A stretch of 64,000 nt of DNA, taken from the NCBI GenBank assembly GCA_030761205.1, contig JAULJL010000025.1, forward strand, positions 7,941,501-8,005,500, given 5' to 3'. The position numbers and the translations under genes are program-made. This document shows, piece after piece, positions 36,039 through 48,818 of this stretch. Numbering within the stretch: position 1 is the first letter of the stretch; each line of letters begins with the position of its first letter. A model generated the notes under the pieces. It did no database searches and had not been told where the DNA came from. It saw only the letters and a list, made by a program, of their open reading frames with translations. The stretch comes from Fremontodendron californicum (lineage: Eukaryota; Streptophyta; Magnoliopsida; Malvales; Malvaceae).

Positions 36039-37243
36039 GGGTTTGGTTGGCCTGCATTGCTATTGAATGCAAGCCTTATTCCATCTTTAATGGCTATTCA
36101 ACCATTTAGTTCATGGAATGACTATTCAACTGAATAGCCATTACAACCTTATTCATCAAAATTACTTAATAGGCATTCAATGCTCCCCTCTGAATGGCTA
36201 TTCAGTGAAGCTAGGAATTGAGAGAAAAAAATTTCTTCCCATTTTACCCATCTAACTAGAAAAAAACCCCAAAAATACAATCAACATCATCCTCATAAAT
36301 AATTTGAGGAAACAACAGAAAAGACCAACAAATATATTTTGATCTAAAAGAAGAAAAAGATGAGAGATAAACTTTCTCTCTCCTATGGGTTTCGGGCTAG
36401 GATAGTTATATGGGGTTTTTGGGCTTAAAATTTAGAGAGGAGGAAGAGGAGATAGATAAAACAACATATCAAAAAGTTGAAGCTTTTGGAGCTACGGACG
36501 GCAAAAAAAAAGGTGGAAGCCGCATATTATTTTGTAGATCTAGGTTTTTTCGATGATTTTTAGGAAAATCCAAGTTGAAAACAGAAAGAGGGGAATTAGA
36601 GGACGTTTTGGAGAAAATTTGAGAATTTTCTGTGATCGGGCTACGGTGATGCCGGCGACGGCCGTCGGCCAGAATCTGGAAAAAGTTTGTGGTTTCTTCT
36701 AGAAAAAAATTGTTGAAGAAAATGAACTTGGGAGAGAGGGTGAGGTAGCGAGAGTGGGGGTTAGGAGAAAATGAGAGGAGAGATAAAATTTTAGTATCTA
36801 TGGGTGAAAAAAATAATATTTCAATATTATATTTTTTAAAGATAATTTCAGTATATTTTCTAATATATTATTAAATATAAAATATTAATTATTATATTAT
36901 TATTTTTAAATATAATATATTAAAATCTTATTTATAAATATATATTAAAATATAATATATTAAATATTTTATTAAATAATATTTTTTAATATCATTTTGG
37001 AAATACTAATAATATTTTATAATAAATAAAAAAGTTTAATTTTATAAATAAAATATTATTATTTAATTGAAGGGTAAAATTGTATTTTTATACTTATTCC
37101 TTGCATAATCCTTAACATCATTTTAACCAACCAAACAATGTAATAGTATTCCTCCTATATTCCATTCAATGAACCAAATTATGTAATACCTATTACACCT
37201 CTATTCCATTCCACTTCTATTTCATAAACTGAACCAAGCATAA
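36039..37243. mobile_element. Non-autonomous DNA element ('GGGTTTGGTTGG' ends)
   Basis: Left end GGGTTTGGTTGGCCTGCATT and complement of the right end (TATGCTTGGTTCAGTTTATG) match imperfectly. Subterminal sequences on both sides carry 'gaatag.cattc' and 'attccattcaatgaa' phrases. The interior has no long ORF and a long AT stretch (36800-37080). Superfamily not fixed. Confidence 0.45.
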
Positions 37244-37499
37244 CGTACATGAAAAAGAAATATCTAAAATACCTGCAGGCAATGTAGCAAGAATACTTCA
37301 AAAGGTTGGGATTGTATTCTTTTTGGATGCTGCAATTTCACAACATAAAAATTACCATCTACTTCAATGTGGAAACTCGTGAAAAATAAAACATGTTGGA
37401 AATTACCTAAAGCTTGGAAGTGACATTGCGATCAATTGGGTCCATCCATTTGTTGAATTTCAATGTAGGCACTGCAATCACCAAGATTGTTACCAGATA

Positions 37500-38520
37500 A
37501 TAAGAGCAGTTATCTAGATGGTCCTTTGATGCTAAATATGGCAGCCTTCCAGTTTGGCCCTTGAAGGGCACATAAAGTTCTAAAAAAGCCTCAAATCACA
37601 AAATTCATGATCAATCTGTCAAAGAATACTTGGAGCAAGTTCGAAATGATGAACTTAGCTATCTAAGTAATTGAATTAGCAATTATTTGGCAGCATTATA
37701 AATTTGCCCTTCAAGAGCACAAAAAGTCCTTAAAACCATAAATTAACCAAGTATTTGAACCATAAGACAATCAAGAGCAATAATAGACTTTGAACAAGTT
37801 TAAAACGATATACTTCAGCTATCTACATGGTCCTTTGATCCTAAATATGACAACCTCTCAACTTGGCCCTTGAAGGGCACATAAAATCTTAAAAAAGTCT
37901 CAAATCACCAAATTCATGAACAATCTGTCAAATAATGCTTTGAGCAAGTTTGAAATGATGAACTTAAGCTATCTAAGCAACTGAATTACCAATTACTGGG
38001 CAACCTTATAAATTTTCAATTCAAGAGCATAAAAAATCCTTAAAAACCATAAATTCTCTAAGTATTTGAACCATAATGCAAACAAGAGCAATAATAGACT
38101 TTGAACAAGTTTAAAATGATTCACTTAAGCTACCTATGTGGTCCTTTGATCCTAAATGTGGGCAGTCTCCCAGGTTGGCCCTTGAAGGGCACAAAAAGTC
38201 TTAAAAAAATCTAAAATCACCAAATTCATGAAAAATCTTCAAAAGAATAATTTTTACATGATGAATTGAAGCTAAAGATTAGGTCCAAACTCCAAACTAT
38301 ATTTATTGGGAAGCCTATCAACTTAGCTCTTAAAAGAGCATAACCTAAAAATGCCTATTGGACTAACCACATGACCCATAATGCAAACTAAACCATTCTT
38401 ACACTTTGATTCTTAAATTTATGCTAACCATGGGGTCCAAACTATATTTATTGGCCAACCTAGCAAATTAGCCCTTAAAGAGTACAAAAAGTCCTCAAAA
38501 TGCCTAAATCCACTAGAGAA
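37500..38520. repeat. Tandem repeat array, period about 310 bp with half-unit similarity
   Basis: The phrase GGTCCTTTGATCCTAAATAT recurs at about 37520, 37830 and 38142. Each is followed by 'ttggcccttgaagggcac', 'ccaaattcatga', 'gagcaagtttgaaatgatgaac', and a second 'ccttaaa.accataaatt' half. Two full units and one decaying unit are visible, with a further divergent part to about 38520. Each unit has the small palindrome GCCCTTGAAGGGC. No ORF runs through it. Confidence 0.75.
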
Positions 38521-39300
38521 ATTGAATTAGTAGCAAAATTACCAAAGTATGAGACTCAAGTTTTCTTATATCCCAACACCTTGAATAAATCTCATCTTAC
38601 AAAGATAATAAATAGAAAATGTTATATTTCTAAATTAAAACTAAGTCAAATGCATTGAAAAAGTATATTATTTTTCAATTACATCAATGCAGGAGGTACA
38701 ATAAGCAACAACTTGAAGAGCTGACACAAATCTCCAATGCAGTTGCTGGTTACATAATAGTAAAACCAATACTATTTCTACAGACCTTGACCTTCAATTC
38801 AAAAGGCCTTTAAATCAAGTAAAGCAGAAAGTAGAAGAAAAGGAAAAAAGAGAAGTTACGAATACAAATTCATCCTGTGAAAATGATGACAGGAATCATC
38901 GTCGTCATTGTGAGCTTGAAGTGCTTTCAATTCGAAACCCTACCAAAAAAAATAAAACAAACATATTAATTTTCATAAAAAAATGAAAACAGAAAATTAA
39001 AGGGGGAATGAAAGGGTGAGTGTCGCGCCTCAAGGAGACCACTGGTGACGAAGAGGCTCGAAAATGGGGGCAGGTCGCGCAGGGGGGAGGGTCACGCTGG
39101 GTGGAATGAGTTGTGCTGGCAGGGGCGCCTCGTGCAAGGGGCGGGTCACGCAGATAAGGGTGCCTCGCGCTGGAGCGGTCAAAGCAGAGGGGTGGTCAGG
39201 GCTAGCCTAGGGTGCGGGGGGAGGAGGCGGGTGGGGGCACGTCAATAGGGTGAGGAGGTTCGGGGGGAGAGAAACAAAATGAGAAATAAAGTTAGGGAAA
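38521..39300. other. Non-coding sequence with a GC-rich patch
   Basis: At about 39020-39260 an unusually G-rich patch (ggcgggtcacgc, gggggaggaggcgg) stands out from the AT-rich surroundings. A 67-codon frame crosses it, but the composition is repetitive and I do not call it a gene. It may be the internal part of the CACTA element to the right. Confidence 0.35.
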
Positions 39301-39339
39301 TTTTTAGGTTTTAAAATGAAAAAAAAAAAAAAAAAAAAA

Positions 39340-42300
39340 AATTCTTCCTTTTTTGGTACGCCAAAAACTTTTATTAACGCCAGTTTCTTAACGAAACCCG
39401 TCGCTAACTAGATTTTTAGCGACCGAATCTACGATGAAATTTTTTATATAAAATTAATAATTTTTTCATTTTTCAAAAATAACTTTGCCGATGGATTTTA
39501 CGATGAAATATTTGGTCGAAAAATCACGTATTATAAATAACAACATGGTGCAAAACTTTTAGCGTCGCTATCAGTTCTGTCATAAATTATCGAAGGATTT
39601 CCGACAAATTAGTGATAGAAATTCCATTGAAAAAGACAAAACCCTTTGTCCTTAGGATCCGTTTCTTTAGCATATATTAGCTTTTAAAAATTATTTTCTG
39701 AAAAATATAACGATTTTTTGAAAAAATAGAGATTTTTTAATGTTTGGATGATTTAATAAAAATTATTTTTCGTTGAAGGTCATTTTCTAAAAAATTTATT
39801 TTTTAAAATAACAATATTGACATAAATATTAATTATTAATTATTAAAATATTAAATATTAATTATTATCTATTATTAAAATAGTAATATTTTAATAATAA
39901 TATTTAATACTAAAATATTACATTAATATTAAATACTTAAAATAATACTATTTATTATTAAAACATTAATTATATTAATATTTAAAATATTATAACAATT
40001 ATTAAAATATTATTTCTATTTATATAATTATTATTAAAATTTTATTTATATTAATATAAAAATTATAAAAAATTTATTTATATTAATATATTTATTATTA
40101 AAATATTATTTCTAATTTTTCAAATAGTAATATTGACATAAATATTAATAAAATATTATTTCTATTAATATAATTATTATTAAAATATTATTTCTACTTT
40201 TTCAAATAGTAATATGTCATAAAATATTAATTATAAACTTTAAAATATTAATTTTTAATATTAATATTTCAAATAGTAATATTTTAATAATAATATTTAA
40301 TATTAAAATATTATATTAATAGTAAATAATTAAAATAATATTATTTATTATTAAAACATTAATTATATTAATATTTTAAAATATTTAAAGTTTTCTAATA
40401 ATTATTAAAGTATTATTTATATTAATATTTATACTATTAAAATTATAATTTTTATACTAAGAAACATTTATTATTAAATCTTTATAAAATATATTTTATA
40501 TATATTATTATTAAAATAGTAATATAAATTCAACAAAATATTAAAAATACTATTTAAAATTTAAAATATTGATAATGTTATAATTTATTATTAAAATAAG
40601 AATATTTTTATATGAAATAATATTTTTTATTAAAATAGTAAATACTATTCATTATATTAATTATTTATTTTTTATTATTAAAATATAAATATTTATGTTT
40701 AATAATATTTAAATAAAATATTAAAAATTACAATATTAAAATATGTTTAATTAATATTTTAATATATTTTATAAATAAAAATAAATATTTTTTTATTAAT
40801 ATAATAATATTTGGCTCGAGTCAAGTTAAGTCTTGATATAAAATATGATGGTCAAATCCCGATTTAAGTTGAACTAGGTTCACGGGTTTAGTAAGTAACC
40901 TTATTCATGGACAGTTCTTTTTTGAAAATTGTCTTCCCCTTTTCGAAAGAGAAAAATAATTTCCAAAAAGAATACTTTATTTTTCGTTGACCATAAAAAA
41001 TACCTTATTTTTCGAAAGGGTCCATTTGTTTTACAGAAAATAAATTCTGAAAAATGATTTTTGTATTTTCTGGTATTTGATTGGCAGAAAATTGATTGGT
41101 CAATGAAAAATGATTTACTAGTCAACGAAAAATAAGACATTTTTTCTGAAAATTGTCTTTTCCTTAAAGACAATTTTCAGAAAAAAACTGTCCATGAGTA
41201 AGGCTACTCTGTGAACCTAATTCAGCTCGAATCGAGATTTGGACATCATATTTTAGATCGAAACTTAACTTGAATCGAGCCAAATATTAATATATTAATA
41301 AAAAATATTTATTTTTTAATTATAAAAATATTAATATAAAAATATTTTAATATTATAATTTTCAATATTTTATTTAAATATTACAAAACATACATATTTA
41401 TATTTTAATAATATATAATATTATTTTATTTTGATAATAAATTATTAATATAATAAATATTATTTATTATTTTAATAAAAAAATTATTTCATATAACAAT
41501 ATTATTATTTTAATAATAAATATATAAAAATTAAACTTATAAATATTTAATAATAAATGTTTTTTAGTATAAAATATTATTATTTTAATAGTATACATAT
41601 TAATAGAAGTAATATTTAAATAATTATAAGAATACTTAAATATTTTAAAATATTTATATAATTAATGATTTAATAATAAATAATAATTTAATTATTAAAT
41701 ATTAATATAATATTTTAATATCAAATATTACTATTAAAAAAATTATTATTTGAAATCTTAATTTTAAAAATTAATATTTTAAATTTTTTAATTAATATTT
41801 TTTAATATTTTAATATTTTATGCCATATTACTATTTGAAAAAAAAAGTAAAAATAGTATTTTAATGATAATTATATTTTAATAGAAATAATATTTTAATA
41901 ATAATTATATTAATAGAAATAATATTTTAACAGTAATTATATTAATAGAAATAATATTTTAATATTAAGTATAATATTTTAAATATTAATATAATTAATG
42001 TTTTAATAATAAATAGTATTATTTTAAGTATTTAAAATTAATATACTATTTTAATATTAAATATTATTATTAAAATTTTAATATTTTAATAATAAATAAT
42101 AAATAATTTTTAATATTTATGTCAATATTGTTATTTGAAAAAAAGTAAATTTTTCAAAAAATAACTAAACAACAGAAAACATTTTTCATTAAGTCATCCA
42201 AACATCAAAAAATCTCTATTTTTTCAAAAAAATTTCATATTTTTCAAAATTTATTTTCTGAATGTCAATTTTGCGAAACAAACGGATCCTTAGATTCCGT

Positions 42301-42397
42301 AAAAAATCAGTCAAAAATACGTCTCTATTGCCCGACTTTTAGTGAAAAAGTTTTGTTGAAACGATTTTCGTCGCTACAAGACTATTCTCTTGTAGTA
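39340..42397 (-). mobile_element. CACTA-type element, one end with subterminal repeats (left limit unknown)
   Basis: The complement of the right end reads TACTACAAGAGAATAGTC at 42397, one base from the CACTACAAGA ends of plant CACTA (Spm/En) elements. Subterminal 'cgtcgctaa', 'agcgac', 'cgatgaaat' phrases lie both at 39370-39640 and at 42290-42380, on either side of a foldback insertion. The opposite end was not found, so only one terminus is supported. Confidence 0.55.
39655..42289. mobile_element. 2.6-kb foldback element with TTA target duplication
   Basis: Begins GGATCCGTTTCTTTAGC and ends with the inverted GCGAAACAAACGGATCC. Both flanks are TTA (39652-39654 and 42290-42292), the PIF/Harbinger signature. 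The left arm (39655-40970) is an inverted copy of the right arm (40975-42289). Matching segments include the terminal 130 bp, the 'ggctcgagtcaagttaag' block (40812 versus about 41268) and central 'ttatttttcgttgacc' phrases. Arms are extremely AT-rich. No transposase. Confidence 0.75.
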
Positions 42398-42820
42398 TTT
42401 GCATCCTAAACTTTCAAATAATGTAACACTAGAACCACACACTCACTATATGAGTAAAATATATTTTTTAAAAAAATAATAAATTGTGTTAGAAAAAAAT
42501 TAAATGTAAAAAAATAAGTAGTTTTTGTAAGTGAATAGTTTTTTGAAAAATGAGTAGTTTTTTTAGAATTAAATAAGTAGTTTTTTAATATAAAATATTA
42601 AAATACATAATTATCTTTATTTTATTTTTTATTTTTTAACACTTAATGGTTTTTTTATATTTTCATCAACTGAGTTGGTGTAACTTTTTATAATAGTATA
42701 GATATTAAACCAAATTATAATACCATTAACCTAACTTGACTTTTTTTTATTATTATTATTAATTTCGTTAATTACTTGGCTTCTTTGAGGAAAAACAAAG
42801 ATAAAGCAAAACAAGACAAA
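42398..42820. other. AT-rich spacer
   Basis: Contains repeated 'aagtagtttttt' phrases (42510-42580). No gene recognised. Confidence 0.4.
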
Positions 42821-43492
42821 GGCTACGTTTAGCATTGCTTTTGGTTGTCGGAACGCTCGTTTTGACAGCCAAGTAATGCTAAACAACTAGTTTTTTTTTT
42901 TTTTTTTTTTTTGTGAAAGCACTTTTTGAACGCTGGTTTTGAACCAAACCTAAAAGCTAGAAAAATGAGGCTTTTGTAGTTTGCAAACCATGGTTTGGGG
43001 AGAAAATTACCAAATACCCTTTCTATTAAAAAATTATGACAAAATTATCCCCTAGTTAATTTTGTTCATTTTTTGAATAAAATTATTCTTTTATTTTTCT
43101 AAGTATATAAAATTCTATATTATTGATATTTTTTTTAACTTAAAATAAAAATATGAAGAGAATATAACTGTTTATTTTTTAATTTTAAATAATTTAATTT
43201 TTTAATAAAATTTGAAAGATTTATTTTTGTATAGATTTGTATTATTAAGTCACACAATTATTTTTTATACATCTTAATAATTTAGTAATATTAAAAATGA
43301 TTTATTCTGTACTTTTAAATATTATGTCTTTTTTAGTCATTTTAATTATACACCATAGTTTTTCACAGCAATGCTAAACACTAAAAAATTTCAAACCACT
43401 TTTTTTTCACAGCAATCTTTCACAACACTTTTCAAACACACTTTTTTCAAACCGAGCTTTTTCAAACCGCAACAACAATGCTAAACTAGGCC
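42821..43492. mobile_element. TIR element related to the 'CTAAACTAGGCC' MITE family
   Basis: Left end GGCTACGTTTAGCATTGCTT matches the complement of the right end GGCCTAGTTTAGCATTGTTG. Subterminal sequences on both sides repeat 'gcaatgctaaac' and 'ttcaaacc'. Shares its right end with 22245-22615 and 28625-28980, so those may be deletion derivatives. Non-coding; poly-T run at about 42892-42912. Confidence 0.65.
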
Positions 43493-43550
43493 AAAGTCTA
43501 TAGCCTATACAACCTTGGGGTCCATGGGCTTGCCTTGTTTGCATGTAAGC

Positions 43551-43948
43551 GGTTTAAGTACCCACATAGTCTTTCTACTATAGTGAAAAGAGTAAATCAG
43601 TTCCTGTACTGTAAAAGTGAGTAATTTAGTCCCTGTACAATTGAAATAGGTGCAAATAAGTAAAATTGATAACGGTTTTAATGAAAAACCGTTAAAATGC
43701 TAACATGGACTCGTAAAATCTAACAAATTTAGATATATTTCAAGTCATATTTTATTCCAAGTCATTAATTCTGTTAGATTTTTCAAGTCCACATCAGTAT
43801 TTTAACGGTTTTTCATTAATATCATTATCAATTTTACTTATTTGCCCTTATTTCAAATGTACAAGGACTAAATTACTCACTTTTACAGTACTGAGATTAA
43901 ATTACTCTTTTCACTATAGTACAAGGACTATGTGGGTACTTAAACACC
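43551..43948. mobile_element. 398-bp foldback MITE
   Basis: Arms of about 180 bp are inverted copies (left: TTTAAGTACCCACATAGTC, ACTATAGTGAAAAGAGTAA, AAAAGTGAGTAATTTAGTCC; the right arm is the complement in reverse order). Flanks ATGTAAGC and ATTTAAGC differ at one of eight bases, a plausible 8-bp target duplication. Confidence 0.75.
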
Positions 43949-43956
43949 ATTTAAGC

Positions 43957-44717
43957 TGTGCGGTCTTATAGATGAATAGGCTTAATCGAATTTGTCTCGT
44001 AAATTCAATCCTACAATCTGAATAAAGCAAGATGTTCTTGGAGTGTTAAACTGTTAATGCCTTGATATGTCCCGATCATAAATTTTGTGCACGAGGTAGA
44101 TTATCGTCTAGTTCAATTGGTTTTATAAACTACCTTTTATTTTGAGGTTACCGAATCTTTTTCTTGATTTCCACAAGGCTCCATGAATCTACTCAAAACT
44201 AGAAGGAATAGAATCATGGCTATAAGAGTTTATGCTGCATCATTCTAGTATCATATGCCTGTTGCGGAAAGACTGAAAAAAGACTGGAGCTTCACAAAAA
44301 TAGTTTTGAAACCTACTTCAGAGTTCAGATTAATCTGATCAAGAGTAATCATAGCCTTGGTGGCTAAGTTTCCAGGACCAATCTGGTGTTGCAACTTATA
44401 CAATATTCCATCTCATCCACGCACATTTGGTACATGCAACTATAAGAAAATAGAAATTGGAAACCCCATTTTTCCCTAGATTCCTGGAAGAGCAAGAGAT
44501 GTTGCTGGCTTCGGGACTAAGGACCTTGATCTTCAAGGCTCTTGCTATGGTTCAGCCATTTAGGTGAAATCAACAATTGTTTACTTTTGCCCCAAAAATG
44601 ATTCCAAACTCTTGGGGCATCCAGCAAGAAATAGAACGACCTTTGACACATTTATCATGTAATAACGCCGAATATATACCCTATAGTAGTTACAAAGTAG
44701 TAGTCATATACAAATCT
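43957..44717. other. Intergenic sequence
   Basis: No gene recognised in either strand. Composition is less AT-rich than the surroundings, so a decayed gene or element is possible, but I could not identify one. Confidence 0.3.
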
Positions 44718-45438
44718 TGTTGGGTTTAGTCCCTCCTATGTAGAGAAACCCATTTACTCTTGGCCCATTTACAAGCCTTTTATAGCTAATTTTTAAGTGT
44801 AAAAACAAGGGGGCTGCTAGTTAGTTTTTACTGAAGTAAAAAAAGTGAGAATGTCGGACAAAAAGAGAAGAGATAAAAGATAGCAGAAAATTCTGATTTT
44901 TGGCATTGCGCACAGCTTTGATCAAGTCACGATCGAAGGTTCATCTGTGGTCCAATCGGGTTGTTTTTTTTTACAGTGGATAGAGGACTCGTAGATGCTG
45001 GTTTTGTACAGCCAGAATTTCATCTGAGCACTGTAGCTTCCGATTTACAGCAGAACAACAATCCCTATTTTGGTAAAATTTCTCAACTTTCTCTCTTTGT
45101 TTTTGAGATCACTTGTTGATAGCTAAGGTAGAGTTGTGTACTCATTGTGCTAGCTGAATTATTGTGATCTTGTAGCCACACTTTCATTATAGTGAAGTTT
45201 TTGAGTGGACTCTCAAGTCCCGTGGTTTTTACCCTTTGATTTAAAGGGATTTTTCACGTAAAAATTATGTGTCTCGTGTGATTGGTGTTTTGTGATTATT
45301 CTTGGTTGCTTTTGTGTTGTTGGAGAATATTTTGTGCTATTATGCTATCGTATTTACAAATTTTGTTAATTGGAGAGAGAAAAAACTTTCGGTTGTGCTT
45401 TCGCGATTTTTCGGTAGGTTCAATTTCTTCCAATCACA
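44718..45438 (+). repeat. 5' LTR of Copia 2
   Basis: Starts TGTTGGGTTTAGTCCC and ends CCAATCACA, about 721 bp. The primer-binding site TGGCATTAGAGCC follows one base later (45440-45452), two bases from the standard tRNA-Met site. Confidence 0.75.
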
Positions 45439-45474
45439 CTGGCATTAGAGCCTTTATAGTGTTCTTTTGTAATT

Positions 45475-48400
45475 ATGGATATTAACACAAGTAGAATGAT
45501 CCTTCTAAATGGCACAAATTATCAATTATGATGGAATAAAATAAAAGATCTTTTATTTGTGAAGGCTTTGCATCTCCCTGTCTTTGCTACTCAAAATCCC
45601 GAATCTAAGAATGATGAGGAATGGGAATTTGAGCATAAATAGGTGTGTGGTTTTATTTTGCAATTTGTTGAGGAAAATATTTACAATCACATTGATCAAG
45701 AGACACATGAACGGATTTTGTGGAACAAACTTTAAAACTTGTATGCTTTAAAGTTTGGCAATAATAAGTTGTTCTTGCTTAAAAAGATGATGCAATTGAA
45801 GTATAAAGAATGAACATCTGTGGCTGATCACTTGAATGAGTTTCAAGGAGTTATGAATCAGTTACTTGGCATGGGCATCAAATTTGATAATAAAATCATA
45901 GGGCTTTGGTTGCTTGCTACTCTACCAAATTCTTGGGAAACATTTGGGTTTCACTTATTAATTCTGCTCCTAATGGTGTTGTGACTTTGGAACTTGCCAA
46001 GAATGGTGTTTTGAATGAATAAGTGAGAAGAAAGTTTCAAGGTTCTTCATCACAGTCTGAGGTTCTAGTTACTGAAAATAAGGAGAGAAGTAAAAACAAA
46101 AGCGAAAAGGATAGAGATAAAAGCCGAAGCAAGTCAAGATCAAGATACAAAATTCTTGAGTGTCATCATTGTGGCAAGATGGGCCATGTCAAGAAATAGT
46201 GCTATAAGTGGAGGATAGAGAATAAGGGTGGTAGTGATAAACAAGAGAAGATGGATCATGAAAATACTGATAGTGTTGCTACTACTACCTCTAATGATCT
46301 ATTAGTTACTTATGATGAGAATGTGATCAACCTACCATGCGATGAGATAAGTTGGGTGATAGATACTGGTGCTTCACTTCATATCATGTCACGGAAGAAG
46401 TTCTTCACATCTTATATGCCCGGTAATTTTGGGGTATTGAAGATGGGTAATGAGAGCTTGACACATGTTGTTGGCATGGGACAAAGTTTGGAAACTAATA
46501 ATGGAACAAAGTTGATGCTCAAAAATGTCAAGCATGCATCAGATATCCATTTGAATTTGATTTCAGTGGGAAAGCTCGAAGATGAGGGATTTTGTAACAC
46601 CTTCAATGAAAGTCAGTGGAAATTGACTAGAGGCTCCTTGGTTATGGCTCGAGGAAAGAAGTGTTCAAATTTGTATTTGATGCAGGCTTCGACTTCTAGA
46701 GGCATTGTGAATGTGACAGAAAATGACAGTTCAACTGAGGTATGGCATAAACGGCTTTGTCACATGAGCGAAAATAGGCTTAATTGTTTAGTGAAGAAGA
46801 ATCAGCTTTCTGGTTTTAAGAGTGCTACACTGAAGAAATGTGCTCATTGTTTGGCTGGAAAATAGAGAAGAATTTCATTTAAGAGTCATCCTCCTTCAAG
46901 AAAATCAGATTTTCTAGAGTTGGTGCATTTCGATGTTTGTGGTCCTATGAAGGTAAGGTCGCACATGGTGTACTTTATTTTGTGACTTTTATTGATGACC
47001 ATTCAAGAAAACTTTGGTTCTATGCTTTGAAAATAAAAGACCAAGTACTTGATGTGCTCAAACAGTTTTAAGTTTCAGTTGAGAGACAAACAGGAAAGAA
47101 GTTGAAGTGCATTCGTTCTGATAACGGCAGCGAATTAGTAGACCATTTGATGAGTATTGTCATGTACAAGGAATCAGACATCAGAAGACACCTCCTAAGA
47201 CACCACAGTTGAATGGCTTGGTTGAAAGAATGAACAGGACATTGTCAGGTGTTTGCTTTTAGATGCAAAGTTGCCTAGATCTTTTTGGTTGAAACTTTGT
47301 ATACAGTGGCACACGTGATTAATTGTCTCCTAGTGTTCCTTTGCAGGGTAATGTTCTAGACAAAGTTTGGTTTGGCAAGGATATGTCTTATGGTCACCAA
47401 CGTGTGTTCGGTTGCAAGGCATTCGTACATGTTCCAAAGGATGAGAGGTCAAAGTTAGATGCCAAGAATCGTGAATGTATCTTTCTTGGTTATGGTCAAG
47501 ATGAATTTGGGTACAGATTATATGATCCAGTTGAAAAAAGGCTTGTCAGAAGCAGAGATGTAGTTTTCATTAAGGATCAGACCATTGATGACATTAATAA
47601 GGTAGAGAAAACAGATCCACAAAATAGTGATAGCTTGATCGAAAAGGATCCAATTCCTCTAATCCCTTCACCAAATCCAATTGAGGATAACATGCAAGAA
47701 GATGTCCATGATGACCAGCAGGGTATAGGTGAGTTTGATGCTCCCATGGATAATGTTGTGAATGATCAACACCAAGCACCTATGGCTCCACCAGTAGTTC
47801 CACTTCGGAGGTCTACTATAGATCGACAGCCTTCTGTGAGGTATCCTTCTGATTAGTATATTCTTTTAACTGATAGAGAAGAATTGAAATGTTATGAAGA
47901 GGCTATGGAAAATGAATGCAAAGATCAGTGGGTTGATGCTATGAAAGATGAACTTAAATCATTGCATGGCAACCATACGTTTGAGCTGGTGAAATTGCCT
48001 ATGGGTAAAAGAGCTTTGAAAAACCGGTGAGTTTACAAGTTGAAGCAAGAAGAGAATTCTTCAACTCCACGATACAAAGCTAGATTGGTCATCAAGGGTT
48101 TTAGTCAGAAAAAAAGAGATTGATTTTGAAGAAATATTCTCTCCAGTTTTAAAAATGTCCTCTATCAGAACTATATTGAGTTTGGTAGCTTATTATGATT
48201 TAGAAGTCGAGCAAATGGATGTGAAAACTGCTTTTCTTCATGGTGATTTGGAAGAAGAGCTTTACATGGAGCAACCAAAGGGTTTTGTTGCACAAGAAAA
48301 AAAGGATTATGTGTGCAAATTGAAGAAAATCTTGTATGGTTTGAAGTAAGCTCCGAGACAATGGTACAAGAAGTTTGAGTTTGTTATGAGGGAGCATGGC

Positions 48401-48818
48401 TACAAGAAGACTACTTCTGATCATTGTGTTTTTGTTCATAAATTCTCTGGTGATGATTTTATTATTTTATTGCTCTATGTTGATGATATGCTCATTGTTG
48501 ATCGTAATGCTTCTAGGATTGACATATTCAAGCAAGAATTGAGTAAGTCCTATGCGATGAAGGACTTTGGGCCAACAAAGAAAATTCTTGGCATAAGGAT
48601 AACATGTGATAGAAAGGCCAAGAAATTGTGGTTATAACAGGAGAGGTACATTGGAAAAGTACTTCAGAGGTTCAATATGGACAAATCTAAAGTGGTGAGC
48701 ACTCTTCTTGCTACACACTTTTGATTGAGTGTCAAGCAGAGTCCTTCCACAGAAAAAGAGAAGGAAGACATGCAGAAAGTTCCTTATGCTTCAGCCGTGG
48801 GCAGTTTGATGTATGCAA
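45475..48818 (+). pseudogene. Copia 2 gag-pol remnant
   Basis: Gag starts MDINTSRMILLNGTNYQL and meets a stop at once; at least six stops follow. A zinc knuckle CHHCGKMGHVKK is visible but its last Cys is preceded by a stop (about 46165-46202). Protease WVIDTGASLHIMS and GAG-pre-integrase (WHKRLCHMSE) are in a 204-codon frame (46251-46865). Integrase is broken (about 46900-47320). A linker follows (47323-47856), then RT pieces (TAFLHGDLEEELYMEQP, LLYVDDMLIV at about 48470-48500), and RNase H is cut at 48818. Non-functional. Confidence 0.85.

Larger units (their letters stand above)
44718..48818 (+). mobile_element. Ty1-Copia LTR retrotransposon 2 (decayed, 3' part cut off)
   Basis: 5' LTR, tRNA-Met-type primer site, gag with many stops, protease, integrase, RT and the start of RNase H in Copia order on the plus strand. 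It stops abruptly inside the SLMYAM motif where another LTR element begins at 48819. Its 3' part presumably lies beyond the nested insertions to the right of the window. Confidence 0.85.

Noticed and set aside
37500..38520. CRISPR-like array
   Set aside because: Repeat units are hundreds of bases long, without short identical repeats and unique spacers, and this is plant nuclear DNA.
39045..39248. 67-codon Gly/Arg-rich ORF
   Set aside because: Produced by the G-rich island; no domain, no splice context, composition repetitive.
40901..41173. 90-codon Phe/Ser-rich ORF at the centre of the foldback element
   Set aside because: Composition follows the inverted 'gaaaaat' repeats; no homology recognised.
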